From positions 1-6,507 of the forward strand of contig JAKBSX010000175.1 of the NCBI GenBank assembly GCA_021844725.1: 6,507 nucleotides of DNA, read 5' to 3'. The DNA is from Actinomycetes bacterium (GTDB taxonomy: Bacteria; Actinomycetota; Acidimicrobiia; Acidimicrobiales; Acidimicrobiaceae). Shown here one piece after another: positions 1 to 6,323 of the stretch (positions are counted from its first letter, which is position 1; each line of letters starts with the position of its first letter). The notes below the pieces were generated by a model. The model was given only the letters and a program-made list of their open reading frames with translations, searched no databases and was not told where the DNA came from. Position numbers and translations under genes: made by a program.

Positions 1-181
1 CGCGGGACTGAGTGTGCTTAAACATCATAGAGAACGAGGGAATAGTGAACTTGCTCAGCATTTGCAGTCTCTAAGTAGAGCTGAATTAGCAACATTGTTA
101 GAGGCGATTCAAATACTCGAGACGCTTTTAGCTGATGACCAAGTGGTTGCGAGCAAACAGGATAGAAGATCTTTTTCATAA
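1..181 (+). CDS. MarR-family transcriptional regulator, C-terminal part (5' end outside window)
   Basis: The open frame starts at base 2 and runs without a stop to TAA at 179-181, giving the last 59 residues of a protein that begins upstream. The visible part is a charged helix (around VLKHHRERGNSELAQHL), then an 'LSRAEL' turn, then a leucine-rich helix (LLEAIQILETLLADD). This is how MarR proteins end: the long dimerisation helix, the 'LS-x-E-E' turn and the final dimer helix. The winged-helix DNA-binding part is not in the window. The stop lies 23 bp before a DHA2 exporter gene, which fits an autoregulated repressor-exporter operon whose repressor releases DNA when it binds the exported compound. 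The family call is inferred from a short tail plus context. The ligand cannot be told. Confidence 0.72.
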   Translation, partial: AGLSVLKHHRERGNSELAQHLQSLSRAELATLLEAIQILETLLADDQVVASKQDRRSFS

Positions 182-192
182 GAAGTGATTGT

Positions 193-198
193 GGAGGT
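193..198 (+). promoter_or_regulatory. Strong ribosome binding site for the MFS transporter
   Basis: GGAGGT lies six bases before the ATG at 205. It is a near-consensus Shine-Dalgarno and fixes that start over the in-frame ATG seven codons in, at 223. Confidence 0.85.
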
Positions 199-204
199 AA
201 ACCG

Positions 205-2121
205 ATGAGTATACGAGTTGCGATGTCAGCCGAGAGGACTCGCGAAGTCGGGCCAAACTACAAGTGGTTAGTTCTCTCCAATACCACCATTGGTGTCATC
301 CTTGCATCCATGAATGGCACCAGCCTTATCATCGCCCTTCCAGTGATCTTTCGTGGTATCAAACTGAACCCGCTTAATCCGGCAAATTTTCCTTTTCTTC
401 TTTGGATTCTCATGGGATACATGCTTGTTACCGCGGTGCTTGTCGTAACAGTCGGAAGAATAGGAGACATGTTCGGCAGGGTTCGAATGTATAATCTTGG
501 CTTTGCCGTTTTTACCCTTGGTTCCGTTCTGCTGTCGCTCGTATGGAGCCATGGATCAGCTGGGGCGCTTGAACTGGTCTTCCTTAGGATGTTTCAAGCG
601 ATAGGCGGAGCGCTCCTAATGGCGAATTCGGCCGCGATCATCACAGACGCGTTTCCTTCGGAACAGCTGGGATTAGCGCTGGGCACGAATATGGTGGCGG
701 CAATATTCGGCAGCTTTTTTGGAATCCTGGCCGGCGGTCTTCTCTCACAGGTCGGTTGGCGCTGGGTGTTTCTGGTAAACGTCCCAGTGGGGCTTTTTGG
801 CACAGTCTGGGCATATTTGAAGCTAAAGGAGATCGGCATCCATATAAGGGCCAAAGTTGACTGGCTCGGGAACATCGCTTTTGCCGGAGGTTTGGGAATG
901 CTACTGGTCGGCGTTACCTATGGGATTAAGCCGTATGGGCACTCCCTAACGGGCTGGGGAGACCCTTTCGTAATCGAGATGATAATAATTGGTATATTGT
1001 TGCTGGTCGCCTTCGTTGTCATAGAATCGAAGGTGTCTGATCCCATGTTTGAACTGGGTCTTTTTCGCAATCGGGCATTTGCGGCTGGCAACCTTGCACA
1101 GTTTCTGGGATCGGTCGGCCGCGGTGGAATGCAGTTCATGCTGATAATTTGGTTCCAGGGCATTTGGCTTCCGCAGCATGGATACGCGTTCGTTGATACG
1201 CCGCTGTGGTCGGGAATTTACATGATCCCCTGGATGGGCGGTTTTGTACTCGCGGGACCTATTGCTGGCAAACTTTCCGACCGCTACGGAGCCAGGCTCT
1301 TTGCCACAGCGGGGATGCTTCTGTCAGCAGCGATGTATTTGGCAATGATGGCGTTTCCAGCCAATTTCTCCTACTTCCCCTTTGCTCTAGTCATGCTGGC
1401 AAGTGGGATTGCTATGGGTCTGTTTGCCTCACCTAATACCGCTTCCATAATGAATTCAGTTCCAGCCAGGCAGCGCGGAGTGGGATCTGGGATGCGTGTT
1501 ACCTTCGGCAATGCAGGGATGCCGCTTTCCATGGGACTCTTTTTCTCCTTAATGGTTGTCGGACTGAATCAGAAGGTGCCCGCTGCTATGTATAGCGGCC
1601 TTGTGAGTCACGGAGTACCTTCTAGTGTTGCCACGGGGCTTTCTCATCTTCCTCCGCTCGGCTATCTATTTGCCGCGTTTTTGGGCTACAACCCGATCGC
1701 CAGTCTGCTCGGACCGAGTGTACTGTCAAAGCTTTCAGCAGCACAACGATCGGCTCTCACCGGCAGGGCATTCTTTCCCCACCTGATCAGTCCGGCATTT
1801 AAACACGGGCTGGTGCTTGTCCTGGCCTTTGCAGCAGCTATGAGCCTGATTGCAGCAATTGCATCCGCATTGCGCGGAAAGCGCTTTATCCACGAGGAGG
1901 CTGGATCCACAATTGGAAATGGGATTGCCCCGGCCTTAAGGGGATCGCAGCATGGAAACTCCTTGGATGCATCTGGCCACGACGAGCCAGGCCATAGCGC
2001 CGTCAATACGGCAGATGGGAATCGGGACACAGCCAAGGAGAATCTGGATGAACAGCGGCATAGCAACATCGGAAGTTCTGATACAGATGTGCGCAGGGAA
2101 AGTGAAGGCGCTGGGAACTAG
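205..2121 (+). CDS. MFS transporter, DHA2 family (14-helix EmrB/QacA-like drug:H+ antiporter)
   Basis: This is a 638-residue inner-membrane protein, predicted to export small, often toxic molecules by proton antiport. About 14 hydrophobic segments can be read, starting near residue 21 and ending near 557. Motif A between helices 2 and 3 is GRIGDMFGRVR (84-94), and its second-half echo GKLSDRYGARL is at 355-365. The motif B-like LRMFQAIGGA begins at 127. The motif C region GSFFGILAGG (169-178) lacks the usual proline. The family's 'LDxTVVNVALP' signature in helix 1 reads MNGTSLIIALP (36-46), so the usual acidic residue is Asn37. A loop of about 80 residues separates the last two helices, as in QacA-type proteins. 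Residues 558-638 form a long polar Ser/Asn/Asp/His/Gly-rich tail with no membrane segment. The gene follows a MarR gene by 23 bp and is probably in the same operon and repressed by it. The fold and family are clear, but the substrate is unknown. Confidence 0.92.
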   Translation: MSIRVAMSAERTREVGPNYKWLVLSNTTIGVILASMNGTSLIIALPVIFRGIKLNPLNPANFPFLLWILMGYMLVTAVLVVTVGRIGDMFGRVRMYNLGFAVFTLGSVLLSLVWSHGSAGALELVFLRMFQAIGGALLMANSAAIITDAFPSEQLGLALGTNMVAAIFGSFFGILAGGLLSQVGWRWVFLVNVPVGLFGTVWAYLKLKEIGIHIRAKVDWLGNIAFAGGLGMLLVGVTYGIKPYGHSLTGWGDPFVIEMIIIGILLLVAFVVIESKVSDPMFELGLFRNRAFAAGNLAQFLGSVGRGGMQFMLIIWFQGIWLPQHGYAFVDTPLWSGIYMIPWMGGFVLAGPIAGKLSDRYGARLFATAGMLLSAAMYLAMMAFPANFSYFPFALVMLASGIAMGLFASPNTASIMNSVPARQRGVGSGMRVTFGNAGMPLSMGLFFSLMVVGLNQKVPAAMYSGLVSHGVPSSVATGLSHLPPLGYLFAAFLGYNPIASLLGPSVLSKLSAAQRSALTGRAFFPHLISPAFKHGLVLVLAFAAAMSLIAAIASALRGKRFIHEEAGSTIGNGIAPALRGSQHGNSLDASGHDEPGHSAVNTADGNRDTAKENLDEQRHSNIGSSDTDVRRESEGAGN

Positions 2122-2130
2122 GGATTCAAG

Positions 2131-2184
2131 TCCGCGGTAGGACGGACATTCAAATAGCACTCGTGGGCATCCGTGAGCCGCGGA
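2131..2184 (+). repeat. Nested inverted repeat between the transporter and hydrolase genes
   Basis: TCCGCGG (2131-2137) is perfectly complementary to CCGCGGA (2178-2184). Inside it, ACGGA (2142-2146) pairs with TCCGT (2170-2174), so a two-tier hairpin with a 23-base loop is possible. No run of T follows, so it is not a standard intrinsic terminator. It could stabilise the transporter mRNA, attenuate readthrough or bind a protein. The arms are short, so chance is possible. Confidence 0.35.
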
Positions 2185-2247
2185 ACTGCGCTGAAAATAT
2201 CTTAAGTTCAATACGGGACTTTGGAATAACCAGGAAGCATTTTAAAA

Positions 2248-2253
2248 GGAAGG
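2248..2253 (+). promoter_or_regulatory. Ribosome binding site deciding the start of the dienelactone-hydrolase-family gene
   Basis: GGAAGG ends six bases before the ATG at 2260. It is only three bases from the TTG one codon upstream (2257), so ATG 2260 is the better start. Confidence 0.7.
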
Positions 2254-2259
2254 TATTTG

Positions 2260-3141
2260 ATGGAGTTAGTAAGAGAATGGGTTGGTTACGAGACCAGTTC
2301 CGGAGAAGTCACTGCTTTCCTGGCGCGGCCAGCTTGCGCTCGTGGACCTATGCCAGCCATTGTCGTCATTCAGGAGATTTGGGGTGTCGCTCAACATATT
2401 CAAGATATTGTTGAACGTTTTGCTAATGCAGGCTATGTTGCGTTGGCGCCAGACCTCTATTCTGCTGGGGGTGGCAGACCACCAGCCCTCCAAGTGGGCA
2501 GGATCGATGAGGCTAAGGCGTTCATGGACTCGATTCCGCCAGCTGATTGGATGACGATCTTGAGCAACGAGACATTGCGCAATAAGGAGTTGTCCAAACT
2601 GCCAAACGGGGAGGGTCCAAGAGTGGCGGAGACTATGGATGCCCTGTTTGGCCGCGCCAGCGGAGCCTCTTCGCGTGATCTGGAGATGCTTGTTTCCGCG
2701 GTAGGCTTCCTCGGCTCACATCAAGCATGCGAGGGACGCGCCATCGGCGCGGTTGGATTTTGCATGGGTGGGGGACTCTCTGCTCAGCTGGCCTGCAGCG
2801 ACGCAAACATCGATGCAGCGGCAATTTTTTACGGAGCCTCACCCGCGGCTGATCAGATCAGCAAAATACGCTGTCCGATCCGGGGTTTCTACGGTCGGAA
2901 CGATCCAAATATAGTTTCTGGCCTCCGAGGCTTTGCCGAGGAGCTTGAGAAGGCTCGGATAGATTATGAGTTGCGAATCTACCCTGACACGCCTCATGCA
3001 TTTTTCAATGACACCCGTCCCAGTTATAGGCAGGAGGCGGCGCGCGATGCCTGGGCTAGGCTTTTAGCGTTCTTCGCTGTGTCACTCGGTTCTGTGCCGA
3101 CTGTTTCGGCTATGGAAGCTGAGAATCCCAAGGAACCATGA
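2260..3141 (+). CDS. Dienelactone hydrolase family protein (alpha/beta hydrolase)
   Basis: This is a 293-residue probably cytosolic hydrolase of the DLH family (alpha/beta fold, cysteine nucleophile). After a short strand region comes PAIVVIQEIWG, whose Glu39 matches the glutamate that activates the nucleophile in characterised DLH enzymes. LAPDLYSAGGGRP follows at about 62-74. The nucleophile elbow is GFCMGG with Cys168, the acid is Asp215 in YGRNDP, and the base is His246 in TPHAFFND, so the triad is complete. The protein is longer than the usual 230-240 residues because of an insert at about 95-155 and a short polar tail from 277. The position four residues after the histidine, Arg in classical dienelactone hydrolase, is Asn250, so the substrate is probably not dienelactone itself; esters or lactones are likelier. 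It lies 138 bp after the exporter gene on the same strand and may share its transcript. Family confidence is high; reaction confidence is low. Confidence 0.9.
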   Translation: MELVREWVGYETSSGEVTAFLARPACARGPMPAIVVIQEIWGVAQHIQDIVERFANAGYVALAPDLYSAGGGRPPALQVGRIDEAKAFMDSIPPADWMTILSNETLRNKELSKLPNGEGPRVAETMDALFGRASGASSRDLEMLVSAVGFLGSHQACEGRAIGAVGFCMGGGLSAQLACSDANIDAAAIFYGASPAADQISKIRCPIRGFYGRNDPNIVSGLRGFAEELEKARIDYELRIYPDTPHAFFNDTRPSYRQEAARDAWARLLAFFAVSLGSVPTVSAMEAENPKEP

Positions 3142-3312
3142 ATATCTTTTATTAACAATTTTCTGGTTTCTAGCTCCTAATCAACCTCTGATATTGTGCG
3201 GTTGGCTGGTTTCTCATCTACTACGGGGCTTTTATTTACAAATGTAGCAATTAGGACGTTCTGGCAAAGTTAGTTGCCTACCTCGGCAATCCACTTATGA
3301 CTTGATGAATTG

Positions 3313-3371
3313 GCTCCAGCTCTTTTTCTGAAAACAGAGGGTCGGCTCAACCTACCAGTTTCAGCTGGAGC
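3313..3371. repeat. Perfect 9-bp inverted repeat enclosing a small hairpin
   Basis: GCTCCAGCT (3313-3321) and AGCTGGAGC (3363-3371) are exact reverse complements separated by 41 bases. Inside, TCTG-AAAA-CAGA (3327-3338) can form a tetraloop hairpin extended by T-G wobble pairs. No T-run follows the outer arm. Possible roles are an RNA domain or a protein site; the function is unknown. Confidence 0.45.
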
Positions 3372-3420
3372 AGGAACATAGTTTTGGTTTCCACCGCTTC
3401 TCTTAGTGAAACGCCATAGC

Positions 3421-3447
3421 CCGGGTGATATTTTATGTATCACTCGG
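3421..3447. repeat. 10-bp inverted repeat with 7-base loop
   Basis: CCGGGTGATA (3421-3430) pairs with TATCACTCGG (3438-3447). One position is a G-T wobble and the loop is TTTTATG. On the + strand the arm is followed by GAAAA-type sequence rather than T's, so it is a poor intrinsic terminator. The GTGATA-N7-TATCAC core could equally be an operator for a dimeric regulator. It is compact enough to form a stable hairpin if transcribed. Confidence 0.5.
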
Positions 3448-3790
3448 AAAATCGATGCAAAAAGGAGAAAAGAAAGTAGTCAGTCAGCGCTATTTCTCTT
3501 GCGACCCGCGTGAATAAGAGTAATTCGTCGCGTCAACTGCTGGAATAATTTGAAGGCGTCGAAAAATTCTCCGCGGGTGTATGGGAATACGCGGGACCAA
3601 TCAGATTGTTTAAGCGCTTTACCTGATCGATTATGTGATAGTACTTAAGAGACTTCTGGTTCCTGAGAATCGTGTATGTGGATTATTTCTGGCCGCATGA
3701 TCTGACTATAAAAGGAAGTCCTTAATTCAACAAGTACGTTGAGTAGGTATGGGAACTGAAGATTAGCGTCCTGGATTTAGAAATGAAAAT

Positions 3791-3795
3791 GGTGA
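3791..3795 (+). promoter_or_regulatory. Ribosome binding site for the cysteine hydrolase gene
   Basis: GGTGA matches the 3' part of the AGGAGGTGA Shine-Dalgarno consensus and stands six bases before the ATG at 3802. It is moderate rather than strong, and lies inside a tiny overlapping frame that starts at 3783. Confidence 0.5.
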
Positions 3796-3801
3796 ATTCA
3801 A

Positions 3802-4500
3802 ATGAACCAGACTGATTTTGAAAGATTTGAAGACCACTGCTGGAAGGATGTGATAGGCCCGGAAACCCTGGAAGTCTATCGTCCTTATTTTAGAGAAGTT
3901 GGCATAAAGGGTAAACCCGCACTTTTATCCATAGATTTGTTTTCTTCAGTATTTCCTTCCGGTCCGATGTCACTACTCGAGTCGATCAGGGAGAACCCAA
4001 AATCGTGTGGGCCTTACGCGTGGGAGGCCAAGCCGAAGATCAAAAAACTGCTTGACTTTGCCCATGCCAGCAGCTGGCCAGTTATCCAAACCACTTCCGA
4101 CCGGTTGCTCTCGCCGGAAGATGAAAATCGAAGAGCTACCAACCGGGACGAGAGCGACTTGTCGCTAAAGCAGATAGAGAAAGATTTCTCTATTGATCCA
4201 TATTTTCAGGTACAACCTTCAGATTATCTAGTTTACAAAGGAAGAGCTAGTGCTTTTTTTGGTACCGGTCTTGATATATATTTGAAGTCAATCGATACAG
4301 ATACTGTTGTGATATGTGGTGAAAGTACCAGCGGATGCGTCCGCTCTTCTGCAGTTGATGCGTTCGCATATGGCTTCCGTGTCGTCATTGTGGAAGAGTG
4401 CGTATTTGACAGGCACTTGCTTAGCCATAAGGTGAGTCTGTTTGATCTTCATCATAAATACGCTGACGTGATGACGCTTGGAGAACTGGATGTCGTCTAA
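3802..4500 (+). CDS. Isochorismatase-family cysteine hydrolase (N-carbamoylsarcosine amidase / maleamate amidase-like)
   Basis: This 232-residue protein, probably cytosolic, has the isochorismatase-like hydrolase fold. Members of this branch cleave amide or carbamoyl bonds with a Cys-Lys-Asp triad. All three residues are visible: Asp45 in PALLSIDLF, Lys146 in YKGRASAFFGT, and Cys179 in GESTSGCVRSSAVDA, just after the stretch that carries the family's cis-peptide. The end (EECVFDRHLLSHKVSLFDLHHKYADVMTLGEL) closely follows a common bacterial subgroup whose function is, as far as I know, unassigned. The length is normal for the family. The start follows from the GGTGA ribosome site six bases upstream. 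The 3' end overlaps the deacetylase-fold gene by 11 bp, so the two proteins likely act on the same compound. By analogy with N-carbamoylsarcosine, ureidoacrylate and maleamate amidohydrolases, it could hydrolyse the half-amide or carbamoyl product of its partner. That step is inference. True isochorismatase activity is unlikely, because no siderophore genes are nearby. Confidence 0.88.
   Translation: MNQTDFERFEDHCWKDVIGPETLEVYRPYFREVGIKGKPALLSIDLFSSVFPSGPMSLLESIRENPKSCGPYAWEAKPKIKKLLDFAHASSWPVIQTTSDRLLSPEDENRRATNRDESDLSLKQIEKDFSIDPYFQVQPSDYLVYKGRASAFFGTGLDIYLKSIDTDTVVICGESTSGCVRSSAVDAFAYGFRVVIVEECVFDRHLLSHKVSLFDLHHKYADVMTLGELDVV
4480..4483 (+). promoter_or_regulatory. Ribosome binding site inside the upstream gene, for the deacetylase-fold gene
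   Basis: GGAG lies six bases before ATG 4490 and within the last codons of the cysteine hydrolase. It favours ATG 4490 over the in-frame TTG at 4478, which has no site at the right distance, and suggests translational coupling. Confidence 0.6.
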
Positions 4501-5380
4501 AGATGTGAAGCCAAAGATTAGGCCCGAAACTGGAGATGCCTTACGGGCATCAAGGGGACGGGATAACACAAAATGGTCGCTCCCGAATGGCGAGCGGATC
4601 GCAGTCTGGGTGGTAGTAAATATTGAAGACTTCGATCTTCATTATCCGATCGATGGTGGTGAATCTGTGCCGGATTATCGGGAATATGCCCTTCGGGAAT
4701 ATGGCAATCGTGCAGGAATGGGCAGGATTCTGGCTGAGCTCGATCGCTATGACATCCGGGGAACGGGAGCTCTGAATGCCGCGTTCGCCCGTAATTTCCC
4801 AAACTGGATGGCGAAATGCCGTGACCGCGGTTGGGACATGATGGGTCACGGTGATTTCAATAATCGCAAGATGCACAGTTACTCCCCTGATGAAGAAGCA
4901 GCGGTGATTCGGTCGATAATGGCCGATATAAGAACGGCCTGGGGGCAAAACCCGGTTGGATGGCTCAGCCCAGGTCTTCAGCAGAGTGAGCACACCCTCA
5001 GTGAGCTGGCAAAGGCTGGCGTGGAGTACGTTGCTGACTTTTGTGCCGATGACCGCCCATTCGATATTCCAATAGAAGGATCAGTTATAACTTCGGTTCC
5101 ATACTCTATGGACATAAATGACAAGGGGGCCTATGGCAGGGCAGCGCTTACCCCTGAGGGATTTAGAGATATGATAATTTCCCAATTTGACGAGCTGTAT
5201 ATGGATGGGGCTCAGTCGCCAACAGTAATGGTGATAGCGCTCCATCCATACCTGACCGGTCTTCCTTACCGTATCAGGGCACTACGGGGTGCTCTTGAGT
5301 ATCTTCATGCCCATCCAGGGATTTGGTGGGCAACCGGGGCTGAGATAGCCAGACAGTTTAGGATGAGTTCGGGGTTGTAG
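4490..5380 (+). CDS. Polysaccharide-deacetylase-fold hydrolase, PuuE/cyclic-imide-hydrolase-like
   Basis: This 296-residue NodB-homology (carbohydrate esterase 4 fold) protein shows no signal peptide, so it is likely cytosolic and unlikely to act on cell-wall sugar. It resembles the PuuE-type branch, which opens rings such as allantoin or cyclic imides. The five NodB motif regions can be placed: VVVNIEDFD (41-49, Glu46-Asp47), then MGHGDFNN with His120, WLSPG (158-162), VADFCADDRPF (181-191, Asp187-Asp188), and VIALHPYLTG with His252. A classical chitin/peptidoglycan deacetylase would have TFDDG and HTxxH, which are absent. The start is ATG 4490, overlapping the upstream stop by 11 bp; a TTG start at 4478 would add four residues. 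The stop is 13 bp from that of the convergent LysR gene. With the cysteine hydrolase it plausibly makes a ring-opening then deamidating pair. The fold is well supported; the substrate is inferred only. Confidence 0.87.
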   Translation: MSSKDVKPKIRPETGDALRASRGRDNTKWSLPNGERIAVWVVVNIEDFDLHYPIDGGESVPDYREYALREYGNRAGMGRILAELDRYDIRGTGALNAAFARNFPNWMAKCRDRGWDMMGHGDFNNRKMHSYSPDEEAAVIRSIMADIRTAWGQNPVGWLSPGLQQSEHTLSELAKAGVEYVADFCADDRPFDIPIEGSVITSVPYSMDINDKGAYGRAALTPEGFRDMIISQFDELYMDGAQSPTVMVIALHPYLTGLPYRIRALRGALEYLHAHPGIWWATGAEIARQFRMSSGL

Positions 5381-5393
5381 CCATTGCCGGAAT

Positions 5394-6323
5394 TTAGCTG
5401 TGTCTTGAGTTTCTTTTGAGCCCGGTCTTAGAAGCTACTTTTATTAGCTCTCTTTCGGCATAGCTTACGCCTTTGGCTTTTGACCACACCGCGTACAGAG
5501 TTCTTGTCAGCTGGAGCCCGGATACCTCGACTCTGATGAGCGTGCCCTGGGCAACTTCGGTTTTGACTGCAAGCTTGCTCAGCACCGTAGCGCTTTTGCT
5601 TAGACTTAGAGTGGATTTTATGGCAGAGGTGGATCCGATTTCGGCTTCAAGCTGAAGCTGATCGTATCCCGCTTTTTTCATTCGTGACTCAAATACTGAC
5701 CTTGTTCCCGATCCGCGTTCTCGAAGAATCAGGGGTGAGTTTGCCAATTTTTCGACACTCACTGGCCGACGCAATTTGGCCCAGGGATGCTTGGGACCTA
5801 TCAGCACCCACAATTCGTCACTTCCTACTACGGCTTTCTCCAGTTCTTCATGGGAATCTTCGGATTCTATAAATCCCAAATCTCCGCTCTGCAATACGTT
5901 GTGTATCACCTGATATGAATTGGCCACTGACAGGTCGGGGATCAAGGTATTTCTGTCTTTTCTTAGAATTGCCAGCCAGCTGGGGATCAAATATTCGGCG
6001 ATGGTGTAGCTGGCATTGATCTTCAGTCTGTTAGAGGTTTGGTCTCTTAATTTTTGAGCCCCAGACATCAGGTTTTCGGCAGATTTTACTGTCTCTTTAG
6101 CCAGATGATATATCTCAATTCCAGCTTCGGTAGCCAGGCATCCCTGGGTGGTGCGTTCCAGCAGCTGCAAATTGCACAGTTTTTCAAGCTCCTGAATTCG
6201 CGCGCTTGCAGATGGCTGCGAAATGCGATGAAGATGGGCAGCCTTTGAAACGCTGCCCATGTCGACAACAGAGATAAATAGTTCCAGGCTTTCAAGCGAG
6301 GGAGCCAGCGGTGCAAGGGCCAT
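5394..6323 (-). CDS. LysR-family transcriptional regulator, CysL/YeiE-like
   Basis: This is a 309-residue regulator. The N-terminal winged helix-turn-helix is typical: SLELFISVVDMGSVSKAAHL, then ISQPSASARIQELE (helix-turn-helix about 22-47) and LLERTTQGCLATEAG. A linker helix of about 65-95 follows, then a periplasmic-binding-protein-like effector domain (about 98-295) containing ILRERGSGTR (199-208). That motif is characteristic of the CysL/YeiE group, whose studied members respond to sulfur compounds such as sulfite; carrying this over to the present protein is inference. The ATG at 6323-6321 is the only sensible start: an in-frame TAA lies ten bases upstream and no Shine-Dalgarno is visible. 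A 10-bp inverted repeat overlaps the start codon, suggesting autoregulation. The gene is divergent from the iron-sulfur gene (107 bp apart), its most likely target, and convergent with the deacetylase-fold gene. Confidence 0.92.
   Translation of the reverse strand: MALAPLAPSLESLELFISVVDMGSVSKAAHLHRISQPSASARIQELEKLCNLQLLERTTQGCLATEAGIEIYHLAKETVKSAENLMSGAQKLRDQTSNRLKINASYTIAEYLIPSWLAILRKDRNTLIPDLSVANSYQVIHNVLQSGDLGFIESEDSHEELEKAVVGSDELWVLIGPKHPWAKLRRPVSVEKLANSPLILRERGSGTRSVFESRMKKAGYDQLQLEAEIGSTSAIKSTLSLSKSATVLSKLAVKTEVAQGTLIRVEVSGLQLTRTLYAVWSKAKGVSYAERELIKVASKTGLKRNSRHS

Larger units (their letters stand above)
3142..3801. other. 660-bp gene-free intergenic region, A/T-rich, with several dyads
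   Basis: No reading frame of useful length exists on either strand, and no tRNA-like T-arm, CRISPR repeat or intact transposase is visible. The stretch looks more A/T-rich than the genes around it. It holds the inverted repeats at 3313-3371 and 3421-3447. It also has a complementary pair ACCCGCG (3504-3510) and CGCGGGT (3572-3578), and a possible small pseudoknot at 3496-3531 (CTCTT/AAGAG crossing GCGAC/GTCGC). A TATAAA sequence at 3707-3712 could be the -10 element for the downstream operon, but I find no good -35 partner. The region may hold the promoter and a long leader of the isochorismatase-deacetylase operon, an unannotated RNA, or decayed sequence. Confidence 0.6.

Noticed and set aside
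1686..2069. 127-codon open frame on the - strand
   Set aside because: It is antisense to the last helix and polar tail of the transporter. It has no ribosome site and no recognisable protein.
1952..2140. 62-codon + strand frame overlapping the transporter tail
   Set aside because: It is a shifted-frame shadow with no ribosome site, and the transporter frame continues cleanly through it.
3190..3400. Possible zinc-ribbon transposase remnant on the - strand (fragments such as PNCYICK and NKSPVVDEKPANR in adjacent frames)
   Set aside because: Reading it needs several frameshifts and stop readthroughs, and the resemblance is only a CxxC plus a few residues. No terminal inverted repeats or target duplication are visible.
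3455..3517. 20-codon frame starting at ATG 3455
   Set aside because: It has no ribosome site upstream, the product is short and featureless, and nothing around it supports a gene.
3496..3531. H-type pseudoknot CTCTT/AAGAG crossing GCGAC/GTCGC
   Set aside because: Five-base stems arise easily by chance in 660 bp. It is noted as part of the region but not claimed as a feature.
3707..3712. TATAAA as an archaeal TATA box
   Set aside because: Strong Shine-Dalgarno sites and the overall gene set indicate Bacteria. As a bacterial -10 it lacks a convincing -35, so no promoter is claimed.
4550..4993. 147-codon open frame on the - strand
   Set aside because: It lies wholly antisense to the deacetylase-fold gene, whose five motif regions prove the + strand frame. 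The antisense protein resembles no family.
5381..5420. Bidirectional terminator between the convergent stops
   Set aside because: Only 13 bp separate the stops, and I find no hairpin followed by a T-run on either strand.
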